Below, one piece after another: positions 1 to 11,068 of a stretch of 64,000 bases of DNA. This DNA comes from Paraphysomonas bandaiensis (lineage: Eukaryota; Chrysophyceae), in contig CBFFRP010000314.1 of the NCBI GenBank assembly GCA_965644295.1, forward strand, positions 1 to 64,000, given 5' to 3'. The translations under genes and the position numbers were made by a program. The notes below the pieces were generated by a model that was not told where the DNA came from, did not search any database, and was given only the letters and a program-made list of their open reading frames with translations. Within the stretch, counting starts at the first letter, position 1. Each line of letters opens with the position of its first letter.

Positions 1-621
1 AACAGAATCTGTTTTCTTATGAAAACATAATTAATCTGTTTTTTCTTGTAATACTTTGAACCAGAAATAGAAAACAATGTGTTATATTGTATTGCTAAAC
101 TATTAGTTTTTCAAAAGGTTACATGTTGATATTAGAATCTAAATTAAGAATTAACTGGAGAGTCTATTTGGAAAACTATCTACTCCAACATAGAAGTCTT
201 GTTTAAATTTGTGGAACAACTATAAACTATAGAGCAGTGTGTTACACGTTCACCGTACGGATTTCACGAGAAGTAACCAGTACACCGTTCAGAATACGTA
301 TATAGCTTCATACAGTATACAGAGCACGCATAAAACCCTTTTCTCATACTTCTGGTCCAAATCTTGAAAGACGAAGTTGATACAACAATGATTAATAACG
401 GAGACTTGTATAGTGATCACGAGCAGTCATTAAAAACATTATCTACTATGCTTTCACATATTTAGTTGGACATAAATTCTACATACTACTTGACGTATAG
501 ACTGATTAAGCGAAGTCAAGCATACAAATGATGACAAAAACAACGTCACATATAATTTTCTGTGGCTTCAGAGCCGCAGAATTGTAGCATCGAAGTATCA
601 TCACCACTATTCATAAAGCTA
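1..621. other. Intergenic, no gene recognised
   Basis: AT-rich sequence with stops in all frames. I see no coding exon, RNA gene or repeat that recurs elsewhere in the window. Confidence 0.5.
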
Positions 622-1407
622 TTACTTCGATTGCAGAGCATGCGCAATAGACGGCAGAAATGTAGTAACTACTCGGCTACCAGTGTTTTGATCTATTTTC
701 GACCGTTCTAAGTACCCACACTGTACTGGTGGCTCGTCCCGCAACTTTAGCCAAGGCATCGCACTTTTCGTTTTAACTATGGACGATCTACTCGATTCTT
801 CGTCTTCCTCCCTAGGACTTAAAGTCTTTCCATTTACCTTTATTCGGCGGCCCTGAAATCTATAAACGAACTTCATATTATTGGCGGGTGAGACGTTCTT
901 GGTTCCTTTGATTCGATATTTGTTCCCCACATCTCGTTTTCGTAACATGGATGCTCTATTCGAGTTTACATGTTTTCGGATATCCTTTTCATTACCGTCA
1001 TTGGCATCCACAGTGCGGCCACGGAAGACAGATCGTCTCTCTTGACGTGGATTGCAATAATTTTTGTTGTCGAGTCTCTGATGAGATGAAAGACTCTCTT
1101 TATATGAGTGTGACAGCGACCACGTACCACTATCATCGTCCGTATCATCAGACAGCTGTAACAGCAATGAGCGGGCAATACATGAGCCTCTAGATGAGCC
1201 CACAGGAGCTGCTGAGCCTCTAGATGAGCCCACAGGAGCTGCTGAGCCTCTAGATGAGCCCACAGGAGCTGCTGAGCCTCTAGATGAGCCCACAGGAGGA
1301 AGAAACACACGCACATGCTTTATGAGCTTATCCTTATCGCCACAGGGGCGGGACAAAGGCCCTCTATGGGGTCCCCCTTGCATCACGAGATGCCACATGA
1401 GAAACAC
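622..1407 (-). CDS. Hypothetical repeat-containing basic protein
   Basis: A 261-codon open frame with no family I recognise. Near the N-terminus, residues about 37-75 are four tandem copies of a ten-residue Pro-Val-Gly-Ser-Ser-Arg-Gly-Ser-Ala-Ala unit, encoded by a 30-bp DNA repeat. The rest is hydrophilic and rich in Arg, Lys and Ser, with no membrane segment or catalytic motif. The length of the frame and the in-frame repeat favour a real or recently real gene. The start is uncertain and an upstream exon is possible. The 30-bp period also leaves the opposite and shifted frames open locally, so part of the length could be a by-product of the repeat. Confidence 0.4.
   Translation of the reverse strand: MFLMWHLVMQGGPHRGPLSRPCGDKDKLIKHVRVFLPPVGSSRGSAAPVGSSRGSAAPVGSSRGSAAPVGSSRGSCIARSLLLQLSDDTDDDSGTWSLSHSYKESLSSHQRLDNKNYCNPRQERRSVFRGRTVDANDGNEKDIRKHVNSNRASMLRKRDVGNKYRIKGTKNVSPANNMKFVYRFQGRRIKVNGKTLSPREEDEESSRSSIVKTKSAMPWLKLRDEPPVQCGYLERSKIDQNTGSRVVTTFLPSIAHALQSK
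1187..1301. repeat. 30-bp tandem repeat, four copies
   Basis: Four near-perfect copies of a 30-bp unit (core GAGCCTCTAGATGAGCCCAC). They lie inside the minus-strand hypothetical ORF and keep its frame. No copies are seen elsewhere in the window. Confidence 0.9.
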
Positions 1408-1892
1408 ACGCAGGTCATCTTGCTGGTGACACTGCTACGCATCTCTGCATGGATACACCGCACAGCACCGAACTGCACTGCGTTCCGTTCCACGCTCAGT
1501 GCTGCATAGTGAGAGAGCATATACTGCACCGTATACCGGTGTATACAGCACACTACACAAAGTACATTATACCAAAGAATACAGAGCAGGAATACATACA
1601 CATGTTGTATTCTGTTGTGCTGCTGGTGATGCTTCTGTATTTGTGTAGGTGTATACAGCGTTCCTATGCAGGTGGACGTAGGATGGAGGCTGCATATTTC
1701 GAAGCGAACCTTCTGAGCCATTCAGAAAAAAGAACGTCTGGATTGATTCTTGTGTCTGCCATGAGCAGCCCGCATAGCAACACGCACACCTGCACCTGCA
1801 CCTGCATGCCTATATCTTCATAAGAGGCAACCCGCTCTACGCTTAAGTGAACCCTTGCAAGTCAACTTGCCTCCTTGTACTTGAGCTGCTGC

Positions 1893-3335
1893 ATGAAAGT
1901 TTTCTTGACTAGGAACTCACAGTATGTTAATATATTCAGAGCTGGTCATGCTGCTATGCAGTGTGCTCAGCTGCATGGCGGACAAAACTATAGTACAAGG
2001 GCGGCTGCCTCTTACTGCGGAGAGGAGTGGGTTGATGCACTGGGTGATGATTTCAAGGATCTTTTGCTATCTTCCACACCGAGCCATTTTAGTGGCGACT
2101 ATGCGTCTACTTCCGCCTTAATTGAGTCACGGATCCGCTCCGGGGCATCCACTTCTTCCTTCTTGGTGGCTAATCTTTCTCCTGTTGTATATCAATACTT
2201 TCAGTGGTGCAAAGAACTGCCTATGGTTGAACCTTTCTATGCCGTGAAGTGTAACCCTGATCCTGTTTTTTTGCGTTTGCTTGCATCATTAGGGTGCAAC
2301 TTTGACTGTGCAACGCAAGGTGAAATGAACCTGGTGCTTAATCACCTTGGCAGTGAATTAAGCTTCGGCCCAAATGGCAAAGCAGCTACCTCGTTGATAT
2401 ATGCGCATCCTGCGAAAATGGACCATATGCTTCGATATGCCGTCCACAATAATGTGGGCATGACTGTGTTCGATGGTGAAGATGAATTGTATAAAATTGC
2501 CTCCATCAGTGGCCACGAGAAGCTCCAGGTACTACTTCGTCTGACGACAGATGACAAAGCATCGGTTTGCCAGTTTTCGAAAAAATTTGGATGTCCAGTC
2601 GAAGAAGCACCTCGTTTGCTTGAAGTGGCCAAGTCACTTGGAGTTAATGTAGCAGGTTGCTCCTTCCACGTCGGATCAGGGTGCGGTGACCCATCTGCAT
2701 ACACCACTGCCCTGGAGCATTGTTATCGTGTGTTTTCTTCTGGTGAGAAAATCGGCATGAAGCCGATGACTGTTGTAGATATAGGAGGAGGATTTCCTGG
2801 TGACACTGGTGGGTATGGTGGGGCTGATATGCCGACATTCCAAACTCTTGCTGGGGAAATAAGAAATGGGATTTCATCATTCCTTGCAGCTCTTCCGAGT
2901 ACTCGCTCGGCTGATGAAATTCGTTTCATTGCTGAGCCTGGTCGTTACTTTGTGTCGGCCTCGACAACCATCGCAACAAATATATACTCCAGGAAAGGCG
3001 GAAACGGCGATCATCAGGCACTTTACGTCGATGATGGTGTGTATGGCTCTTTTAACAACGTCGTATACGACCATGCCACTCCTATGCCACGAGTTATTCA
3101 TTGTTCACCCCAATCGACTGGTAAGAACTCTGTCCCCATTCCCACGGCAGTATTTGGTCCCACCTGTGATGGGCTGGATCAAATATGCCCTATCGACACA
3201 ACTCTTCTTCCCCGATGCGAAGTGGGTGATTGGTTGACTTTTGACAACATGGGCGCTTATACCCATACCGCATCATTTGTTTTCAACGGATATACTCATA
3301 TTCCGAACAAAGTCTACTGTTTCATTCAACAGTAG
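1893..3335 (+). CDS. Ornithine decarboxylase
   Basis: Pyridoxal-phosphate decarboxylase converting ornithine to putrescine, the first step of polyamine synthesis, in the cytosol. 480 codons in a single exon from the ATG at 1893; an in-frame TTG at 1875 is not preferred. The fold-III (alanine racemase-like) landmarks appear in order: PFYAVKCNP with the Schiff-base Lys at about residue 119, FDCATQGE, SFHVGSGC, the phosphate-binding DIGGGFPG, AEPGRYFV, then FGPTCDGLD with the catalytic Cys at about residue 425 and DNMGAYT near the end. This set fits ODC rather than arginine or diaminopimelate decarboxylase. About 50 extra N-terminal residues precede the core. The 3' end overlaps a convergent ORF by about 10 bp. 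Length is typical of eukaryotic ODC (about 420-480). Confidence 0.95.
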   Translation: MKVFLTRNSQYVNIFRAGHAAMQCAQLHGGQNYSTRAAASYCGEEWVDALGDDFKDLLLSSTPSHFSGDYASTSALIESRIRSGASTSSFLVANLSPVVYQYFQWCKELPMVEPFYAVKCNPDPVFLRLLASLGCNFDCATQGEMNLVLNHLGSELSFGPNGKAATSLIYAHPAKMDHMLRYAVHNNVGMTVFDGEDELYKIASISGHEKLQVLLRLTTDDKASVCQFSKKFGCPVEEAPRLLEVAKSLGVNVAGCSFHVGSGCGDPSAYTTALEHCYRVFSSGEKIGMKPMTVVDIGGGFPGDTGGYGGADMPTFQTLAGEIRNGISSFLAALPSTRSADEIRFIAEPGRYFVSASTTIATNIYSRKGGNGDHQALYVDDGVYGSFNNVVYDHATPMPRVIHCSPQSTGKNSVPIPTAVFGPTCDGLDQICPIDTTLLPRCEVGDWLTFDNMGAYTHTASFVFNGYTHIPNKVYCFIQQ

Positions 3336-3802
3336 TTCACTGTAGAGTGAAAGGAGGTCTGAACTCCTCCAATGAACCGTTCGTGGACTACACGATGGGT
3401 CAATTTCTGATATGTTTTCTTGATAGTTCTCCTAATATTATGCAAGTACTGTTGCATTTCTGATGGAGTTAAAGTTTTTATAGGACGTAGAACTGCTATT
3501 AAAGTTATGTTGAATTTTTCATTGATGTAACGCCCTGAAGTTGTCAGTGGCAATACTCTGAGACAATAATTAACTCCAATGGTTGGCCTTATTTTGCACA
3601 TGGTATAAGGAGATAAGGAGTGTGGTGTTAATATTTCAGCGAGTAGATAGTGTCTATGGAAGTCATTGATACGACGCTTCAACACGCCATCAAAGAGTTG
3701 GCACCATTGACCACTGATAACAAGTAACAAGCGCCACTCGGACTCTTCACTTGATACTTGATGATGTGATATGAGGGAGAAGACACTAAATGCTTCTAAC
3801 AA
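3326..3802 (-). CDS. Hypothetical ORF convergent with ODC
   Basis: A 158-codon minus-strand frame whose end overlaps the ODC stop. The predicted product is basic, with hydrophobic patches (around PHSLSPYTMCKIRPTIGVNY) and a Lys/Arg-rich C-terminal third. No family is recognised. It could be the last exon of an unidentified gene or a chance frame. It is listed because no other frame explains the stretch and its composition is protein-like. Confidence 0.3.
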   Translation of the reverse strand: MLEAFSVFSLISHHQVSSEESEWRLLLVISGQWCQLFDGVLKRRINDFHRHYLLAEILTPHSLSPYTMCKIRPTIGVNYCLRVLPLTTSGRYINEKFNITLIAVLRPIKTLTPSEMQQYLHNIRRTIKKTYQKLTHRVVHERFIGGVQTSFHSTVNYC

Positions 3803-3921
3803 CGTACATCATTCATATTTTCTACGGTACTAGCTATTGAGACCTGTGATGTGACTCGGGTATCGTGTATATCAGAGTTAAGCACGGACTCTTAAACGGC
3901 TAATAATAATAGTCAGTGCTT

Positions 3922-4214
3922 TGTTGAGATCTGAAGATTCTATATACTTGCAATTGAGTGCAGTATTATGTGAGATGCAAGGATCGAAAGATATATATGT
4001 AATTAGTACATTATATTATGTAGTATGAAACTGAAGTAGAAGTGGATGACTATACAGGATACGATCACTGAGTGTGTGGTTTGTACACTATAGTAGTAAA
4101 TGAATGGTGTTGAACACATCGAACACAACTTAGGTTCTTTATCATGTAATGTTTATAATTTCATCTTATCAGTTGAGAATAGTAAACCTTAGCAAATAAT
4201 GTCAACTTCTGTTA
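3922..4214 (+). repeat. Solo LTR of copia family B
   Basis: A 293-bp unit starting TGTTGAGATC and nearly identical (I see one difference) to the 293-bp LTR of the copia element at the right end of the window (62053-62345, opposite strand). It is flanked by a perfect 5-bp target duplication TGCTT at 3917-3921 and 4215-4219. The boundaries are therefore firm. The LTR ends in TG...TA instead of the usual TG...CA. It probably arose by LTR-LTR recombination of a full element. Confidence 0.9.
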
Positions 4215-4364
4215 TGCTTAACTCTGATATATCGTAATGGCTCAATAAATCACCCATATCTGCTACGCTTGAGTAAATGATATTTTGTTAATAGAAAGTG
4301 TATATTTTCAGATTGATTACTCGAAATTAAAGTTTCACACTGATAACCTGATATTTTAAGGTCT

Positions 4365-4693
4365 GATCAATGTAATGCCTATCAAGGTTTGACATTATAT
4401 GAGAAGTATTAACTTAACAATATAAGGTAACTTATACTCAATGCTGAGAATTATAAATTATAATCAATATCTCTTATCATTCATCAATATCATGTTGTCT
4501 CCACTACCACTCATTTCTCGTACGACGATCTTACATCTTACATCGTCACTATATTCCGTTTTACCGCTATATACTGTCATTCATTCTCACAATACGATTA
4601 ACAAGACTACAACCACTGTATACTGTATACTACAGTAATTTAAATACCTTATAACTACAGCTTTCAATTGCTCTCATATAGCAACTCAACAAT
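4365..4693 (-). repeat. MITE-like repeat with TGTTGAGTT terminus (copy A)
   Basis: Read on the minus strand it begins TGTTGAGTTGCTATATGAG and matches the element at 32903-33616 along most of its length. The distal terminus is missing or has decayed near 4365. The complete copy has inverted termini, so this is probably a truncated non-autonomous DNA element. No target duplication is recognised here. Confidence 0.65.
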
Positions 4694-4699
4694 GTCTAC

Positions 4700-5004
4700 A
4701 ATATCCTGGATACTCCTTAGTCGAACCCGTTATGCCACCTCTACCATTGCACATTGCAATATTAAATAAAATCTAGATTATATACACGTAACTCCGGGAC
4801 TGCAAGTTTCACTATGAATTTAGTACGTCCTGTCATAAGTGATTAGTTTTCTTTAATTTTTTACTTCACTTATTTCGTGGTCTGTGTTTTGCTGAATTAT
4901 TTAAACAAATTATCGGGTGACAATATTTATGCTTTCTGCTTATGTTTAATGATGCCTACACATTGTCTACTCGAAGTACATATACTCCACAACAGTTATG
5001 ATAT
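4700..5004. other. Intergenic, nothing recognised
   Basis: An AT-rich gap between the MITE-like repeat and the 3' end of UTP14. No supported feature. Confidence 0.5.
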
Positions 5005-8000
5005 CTATTTCGCTTTAGAACTATCTTTGTGTTGCTTTGCCAGCTTAATTGGTTCAATAATTCTACCAGCTCTAAGCATAATTTCCGGCTTTGTATTTTT
5101 GCGAACAACATGAGCCGCATTCCACTCATCTATGTCACAGTAGTGAGTACACAACAACACAAAGGTCAAAAGTTCATTACCTCCCATTGGCATTTGTATT
5201 GAGCGCTCATATTCTTCTCTTGTTTTAAAAGGGTGAGGGATATCAGCGATTTTATACTTAGCCGACGTTTTTACTCGTTTCTCCGATAGCATGACATTGG
5301 CAAGTGTACCGTCCTTTCGTCCAGCTCGCATTTCAGCGTTCTTCTCTTCAAGACTTTTCAGGAGCCGTTTTCGCTTTTGCACCACTCGTTGACTGATTCC
5401 TGTTTGTCCAGGCCCTGCCCATGCACCCCATCCAGCCTTATCTACAATATATTCGTAAAAAAACTACCATCGAATATTTCAACGAGGAATATAAGTAAAT
5501 AGGAATATCGATACTCTACAACTGACCTTCCGACAATATTTTGCGTTTTTTGTCCACAATGTTAAGTTCCTCATCCACAGCTTTTTCCTTCAGTGCATTG
5601 AATTCTTCTTCATAATCCGGCCCAGCAAACGCTTCTTGCACTAACGTCTCCTACTTGTGAGTTAAAACAAAACGATATATACGATAGACGACCAAAAACC
5701 TGGGATTTTTGCATCAACAGTGGCTTTCTAGAGTGTTTGGAGGATCCGCTTGTAGTCTTATTCGGAACGTCCAGCTTATCATTCGTTCCCATGAGTGCAG
5801 ACGTAGAACTAGTTGTTTGGGTAGTCTTAGCATTCACTATACCATTAGTACCCTTTTTGGATTTCGACGTTTTTTCACTCCTCACAGTAGCTGACGATGC
5901 ACTAGAAGGCATACCATCGTCCACAGAGGTAACCCACCCACTGACAGCTCCTGTCAGCAATCCCCCGGCTTCTTTATTGTCCTTCAGCACGCTAGTTTTC
6001 TTTTTGCCTAGACCAGTACCAATGATGGCATCCGCACTTCGCCCAGTTACTTTCGTATCTAACCAAGGGTTCGCTCCGTCATCTCCATCCTCGTTTTCAG
6101 AATCATCATGTTTTCCACTGCTTACGAGATTCATGCTACCACCACTGCCTTTAGACATCAGTATCTCCATTTCCTTCCGCGCAGCGGCCAGCTTGGCTTC
6201 ATCCTCGGCACTTCGTATTTTCTTCTGTTTTGGACCTTCATCATCGCTATCATCACCAATGCTATCCTCCATTGTCTCTATCTCACGAAGAATATTTTTC
6301 GCTTCCTCCTGAGCTTTCTCTTTACGTTGTTCCCGAGCACGCTTCATGAAATCCATTTCAAAGAGACCTCTGTACTTTCCATCAACATCTGGCTCGCTCT
6401 TATCGTCAAGCGCATCTCCAAACGCCACTGCAGTTTTCTTGGATAGGCGACTCCGACTGCTAGTACCTTCCTCATCACTCCAATCATCCCGGTTGTCGTC
6501 GCTTGCTTCAGCTGCGTCATTGGCTTTACGCTTTAGCTCTTGACCCAGTAAAACAGACTCGTGGTATGCCTCTCTGCAAAAATAGTGAATACCAGTTCAT
6601 AGAACTAAATATAAGTGTCTAGAACTAAATATAAATATAGATTTTATACACAGAAATACGAAGTATACAATATTCCAAGATATAAAGAAAACGCATATAA
6701 GATACCTCAATGATTTGCTCGTGTGTCCATGCTTTACAGCCATTCTGGCCCATTTTCCAGTGTTCTTATGCCGTAAATTCATTCTCTCTTTAATTCGTTT
6801 CACCTCCTCTTCATCTCCGCTACCTTCTTCTCCTTTAGCCATTTCAACAAGTTTCGCGTAGTCTTCATCGTTTTCCTGCTTTCGCGCCTTCTTTCGCTTC
6901 AAAATACGATGATATGCCTTGCTCTTGATTTTATTAATTCTGTGGCGTTTCATTTGCTCGTAGAAGAGAAGAGCCTTAACCTTCGCAAGGGCTGCTTGGC
7001 GTTCCTTGAGCTCCTCAGCTGATAGTTCTCTCTCACCTAGTTCATCCCCCTCCTGTTGGGCAATCTGCTCCTCACTACCCTGGCCATTCTTAAGCAGTAC
7101 CATAGAGATCTCCTTCTCCATATCTGTCACAGGCTCAAATTTCTTCACAAGAGTGCGGTAAGAAGGAAGCTGACGTTTGTCTTGTGCCAGGTCAAGAGAC
7201 ACAGCGTGCTTGTTGTCCATAACAGACTTTTGCCATTTGCTCATATCTTCACTTGTATTTTTGTACGTGATGCCTCTCTCCAAACGATCTGAATGTACCT
7301 TATGAGTGTGTTTCGGTGCAGCGGTCTTTTCTAATGTAGATAGGCGCTGTTTTAATGTCTTCACATCGCCAGTGTCATCAAGTGCCCCCAGAAGAGTGTC
7401 CAACGATACTGAGCTCGATGTATTGACTGCATCCAATAGAGCAGAATACTCGGATTCTTTTGCAGACTGTGAGCCTTTGCGTAAAGCTTCTGATGAGTGT
7501 GCTGAATCTTCTGATGCCTTGGAGAAGCGCTCAATTGCCGCCAAAAGTTTGGAATGGTTTCCTTCATCCTCATCGTTCGTATCATAATCATCGCTATCGT
7601 CAGTATCAGTGTCAAGGCCATCTACATTACCATCATCATAAGACCCGTTTTCCTCGTCACTCGAATCATCATCATTATCATTCTCTTCGTCGGAGTCTCC
7701 TCTCTCTTCCTCATCATCAGGAGTATCAGATACAGGTTTCGTCTTGGAAGTAGAGGCCCCTAACATATCAGATAGAAGCATTTCTCCACCCTCCACATCA
7801 TCCTCTTCATCCTCTTCAGAATCAACTGGACTTTGACCTCCTTTATTTCTGTTAAAGATATGACCATAGGCAGCCTCATCCTCACTGTTCCATCCTATCT
7901 CCGACCCCTCATCATCAATACTCTCATCGTCCTTAATACGATCATCATCACTGTCACTATCCACACTTGGACCAGCTCTGTTCTTCTTGTTCTTTATATG

Positions 8001-8081
8001 ACTGTCTTCGTACTTGTACACATCTCCCTTCTTCACTTTTTTCGCGGGTTTATTTGTTGACTTTCGACGAAGTTTCGCCAT
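5005..8081 (-). CDS. UTP14: U3 snoRNP protein Utp14, five exons
   Basis: Component of the nucleolar small-subunit processome; in yeast it stimulates the helicase Dhr1 during 18S rRNA maturation. Exons by frame and splice sites: 8081-6706, 6573-5700, 5650-5527, 5441-5181 and 5129-5005, summing to 919 codons (yeast Utp14 has about 900). The N-terminal third is very acidic (long Asp/Glu/Ser runs), followed by a basic KRHRINKIKSKAYHRILK segment. Exon 2 holds the family motifs FMKRA and NPWL, exon 4 starts with GWGAWAGPG, and the C-terminus reads IPHPFKTREEYERS...GDEWN. This is the full Utp14 signature. The last intron is only 51 nt and in frame, so an unspliced reading misleadingly stays open. 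DNAJC17 starts divergently 533 bp away. Confidence 0.93.
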
Positions 8082-8614
8082 ACTTCACTCTCAGCCACAC
8101 GAATACACTCAACGATCTTATTAATAATAATACTGTCCGCAACTATTATCAGCTCACTACAGTATCATTATCGTGAGCCCAGGCGATGAAGGCGATTGAT
8201 TATTATCATCACCTGTGGACCGTGTATTCAATCTAATGGCGCTGGTCATGTCATAAAATATGGTCCACCAGCAGCATTTTTGTCCTGGAGTTATTACAAC
8301 TTCAGCACCTTCCTGTCGGGAATTTTACTATTGTGACTTTTTACTCCTTATTTTTGGCGACAACCCACCCCAAAATATTACCAGTAAAATTGTCCAATCG
8401 AAAAAGAAGAAGAGACAAAAAAATGACGATGTTGAGAAATGCGAAGAAAGGCGAAACACATATACAGAGTACTGCTGTATATACACACATGTCTGCCATA
8501 CTTCTTCTTCTGCTGTGTAAACACACACATCACCATAACATACTCAACCAACAGTCACATTAGCGTAAAGAAAGCGACTTCATAAAGAATAAACTCTTTT
8601 ATCTTCTTGTCACA
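8082..8614. promoter_or_regulatory. Divergent intergenic region, UTP14 / DNAJC17
   Basis: 533 bp between two divergent start codons, so it must hold both promoters. I see no TATA element or named operator. A short purine run at 8401-8430 is the only striking composition. That it acts as a shared promoter is inferred from gene orientation alone. Confidence 0.4.
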
Positions 8615-9790
8615 ATGGATACAACCAATACGGTGGAGCTGGATTGGTATGCGGTGCTTAACTGCAGCATTGAGTCAACGAAAGAGCAAATAGAGAAGGC
8701 CGCCAGACAGCTCGCCAGGAAGTATCATCCTGACCGCAATAAGAAAGCTGACGCTCCTCAATTATTTCTTAATGTACAGCGTGCGAAAGAATATTTACTG
8801 GATGATAGTAAACGTCGCACTTATGATGAGAATTTACGCAAGATTTCGAAAAGAAAAGAGTATGACCTCGCTCGTAACCGCAACATGGACAGTAAGCGAA
8901 AAAAAATGAAAGAAGATCTTGAAGCACGGCTAGGGAAAGCTGAGAAAGCTGCTCAGTCAGATGCATTTGAGAATCCACCGGAAACTAAGAAGAGCAGAAG
9001 AGAAAGAGACGAAGAAATTAGTCGTTTGCGTCGTGATGCACAGGCAAGAATGGATGCCTCCAATCAACAAGCCTCGAATGACACATTCACGGCAGAAGAT
9101 ATACTGAAACATAGATCCACAATGGCTGATAGTAGTAGTGATAGTTTAGTGCAGATTAAGGTCAAGTGGAAGCGCAATGCTATATCACACTCTGATGACT
9201 CTCTATGTCAATTATTTCGTACGTTCGGACAGATTGAAGACTGTACTATACTACAAGGAAAGGGTAACTCCGCTGTGATCACGTTTGCCACTCATGCCTC
9301 TGCTAGTGCTGCAGTTAACTCTTACGAGAATTCACATGACCTTCGAGTAACACTTCTTGGAGATAAAAAGAAGCCTGCTGTGTTTACTCATGTATATACC
9401 AACACAGGGAATGGGCACTTTAAATCTTCGTCAACCAGTAATAACAGTGGTCCCGAGTCTAGGGAATCGGACGTAATGAGAGAAGTCCGCCGTGCAGTAG
9501 AGAGAGAGCAACTTGTCAAGCAGATGATGGAGTCAGAGTCAAAAGGGTTTTACTCTGGAGCTACCAATGCCACTGAGTTCACTAGAAACACTCAGAGTAG
9601 CAACACTGTTCCATCAGCATTTCCGTCTGGTAACTCTGTACCCCAATATGGAGTGGATAGTAACTCATCTAGTACAATGTTCCAGAGCAGTAACTCTGCT
9701 AGCAATTCTCATGCTAACCTAGCTGCTAAAGAGAACGATATTTTAGCAAAAATGATGCAGCAATCGAAAAACAAATCTGTTACTGCATAA
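8615..9790 (+). CDS. DNAJC17-type J-domain and RRM protein
   Basis: 391 codons, no intron. Residues about 10-75 are a J domain (DWYAVLNC..., HPD motif at 38-40 in KYHPDRN, then YDENLRK). A Lys/Glu/Arg-rich helical linker follows, and residues about 172-250 form an RRM-like fold (VKWKRNA...LFRTFGQIEDCTI...AVITFATHASASAAV). The tail is Ser/Asn-rich and ends with ENDILAKMMQQ. This layout matches DNAJC17 and yeast Cwc23, spliceosome-associated J proteins that stimulate Hsp70 during spliceosome handling. The J-plus-RRM order makes other DnaJ families unlikely. A nuclear location is inferred from the family. The neighbour UTP14 is also an RNA-processing gene, but no functional link is shown. Confidence 0.9.
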   Translation: MDTTNTVELDWYAVLNCSIESTKEQIEKAARQLARKYHPDRNKKADAPQLFLNVQRAKEYLLDDSKRRTYDENLRKISKRKEYDLARNRNMDSKRKKMKEDLEARLGKAEKAAQSDAFENPPETKKSRRERDEEISRLRRDAQARMDASNQQASNDTFTAEDILKHRSTMADSSSDSLVQIKVKWKRNAISHSDDSLCQLFRTFGQIEDCTILQGKGNSAVITFATHASASAAVNSYENSHDLRVTLLGDKKKPAVFTHVYTNTGNGHFKSSSTSNNSGPESRESDVMREVRRAVEREQLVKQMMESESKGFYSGATNATEFTRNTQSSNTVPSAFPSGNSVPQYGVDSNSSSTMFQSSNSASNSHANLAAKENDILAKMMQQSKNKSVTA

Positions 9791-10050
9791 GAAGGAAAAT
9801 TGCGTAGTTACTTTGCTATATGACCGTTGTAATATTTAATATCTGTGTGATTTAGTATGAGATCAATGTAGCAGCTGATGCTAATATTGCATCCTCCTAA
9901 TAGCGTTTCGAAATGCCATGTCTATCGAATTTTACTATCTTTGTGTTGATTGAGTTTATAGTAGTATTCTAAATCCCAGTATTATTATATGTGTCCTAAC
10001 TGCTCATGAAGCAAGCCAAAATTTAGTTACTCTTCTGTAGAATCGAGGAC

Positions 10051-10300
10051 CATCATGTGGCATTAATCATTTCGGGTAGCAGAACGGTTTGGTCACGTAG
10101 CAAGCAAGCATGCTTATAATATGCTTCAACTTCTCTATTAGCAGGTCGCCTTCTTCAGGTTTTGTCACATCTCTTTGCACATTTTTCTTCTATTTTCTAC
10201 CAATGAGTCCATTGACTGCAAGATTAAGTCGGACACCAAAACAGCAGTAGATATCTCTACTCTTGTAAGCTTTCATCGTTCAGGCGTCTCATCTTATCAG
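10051..10300. repeat. Unclassified dispersed repeat, copy 1
   Basis: About 250 bp shared with 23510-24060. Both copies contain a GGTAGCAGARCGG segment, GCAAGCAAGCATGCTTATA and, further on, CTACCAATGAGT...GACACCAAAA.AGCAGTAGATATCTC. The second copy is split by a solo LTR, so this copy shows the unoccupied site. No ORF. The GGTAGCAGAGCGGTTAGG part resembles a tRNA A box, so a SINE is possible, but no convincing B box was found. Confidence 0.7.
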
Positions 10301-10676
10301 TGATGATATATACTGTACATTACTTACATGGATTATCAAAATTTGTGTTGATATATAGTATATTCTGCAAAGCGATCGATATGTAAAACCAGTAAAATAT
10401 ATATAACAAGGCTTCTTCTTTTTTTCCGGATATATATATATGTATTTTTCCTAACTCGCTCAGTGACATTTTGGAGAGGTAACTAGTTTGTTTACTAAGG
10501 TTAAGGATAATCAGAAACACACCAACTGAAATAGGTCTACCTAACCTTACACTACCACTAACTGATCTAGACTAAAAACTACCCCCAGTCGAGTAGGATT
10601 AGAGAGTCTAATCGATTTCAATTATTAATTACGCCAACAAAATCTTCATACAAACCTGATAAAATGCAGCACACAT
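10301..10676. other. Intergenic, nothing recognised
   Basis: AT-rich spacer downstream of the repeat and of the SWIB gene. Only short frames occur. Confidence 0.5.
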
Positions 10677-11040
10677 TTATGAATCGATTGGCTTGTTAAT
10701 ATGCTTCGACATTAATTTCATAACCTGCACACGGTATTAACTAAAGTAATAAAATGACACGGATATACCTCTGGAACTGTAACCGTAGGTTTACCAAATA
10801 AATTGGTCAGTGTGTTGTCATTCTGAACGACCTTCTTGTTGCCAGGGTCTTGTAGGTTATTTTTCCTTTTATCGCCAGTGTAAAATACATAATTATTCAA
10901 AAGATTTAATGTGTATATTACTTTATATAATCCCAAATTCCCTTCAATGCTTCTTGTCTGGTAGCCTCCGAAACACCCAAAACACCGCTCAGCTGGGGAG
11001 AAAGATGGTGCTTCTTGAAAACCCTCGGGTTCCGGACAGC
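10677..11040 (-). CDS. SWIB/MDM2-domain protein, 5' end unresolved
   Basis: Three exons give a complete SWIB fold: 11040-10922, 10865-10769 and 10724-10677, phases matching, ending VMKLMSKHINKPIDS-stop. The translation carries the family hallmarks LSPQLSGVLGVSEATRQE, then GIWDYIKKNNLQDPGNKK, then NDNTLTNLFGK. SWIB domains occur in BAF60-type chromatin-remodelling subunits, in chlamydial topoisomerase fusions and as small stand-alone proteins; the shortness here suggests the last type. Upstream of about 11040 this frame meets a TGA, and the nearby ATG at 11068 is in another frame. Either a 5' exon joins at the AG ending 11042 or the gene is damaged at its start. Partner and location cannot be read. 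Confidence 0.8.
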
Positions 11041-11068
11041 CTTCACGACTTTGTCTGCAACAGGCATC

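Noticed and set aside
5737-6312. 191-codon plus-strand frame opposite UTP14
   Set aside because: Antisense shadow of an exon with strong family motifs on the minus strand.
6597-6705. 36-residue hydrophobic tail of the long UTP14 frame
   Set aside because: It is intron readthrough. A GTATCT donor at 6705 joins in phase to an exon at 6573 that continues the Utp14 family sequence.
8328-8563. Several 60-80-codon frames on both strands in the UTP14-DNAJC17 gap
   Set aside because: Mutually overlapping, low-complexity frames with no family or splice support.
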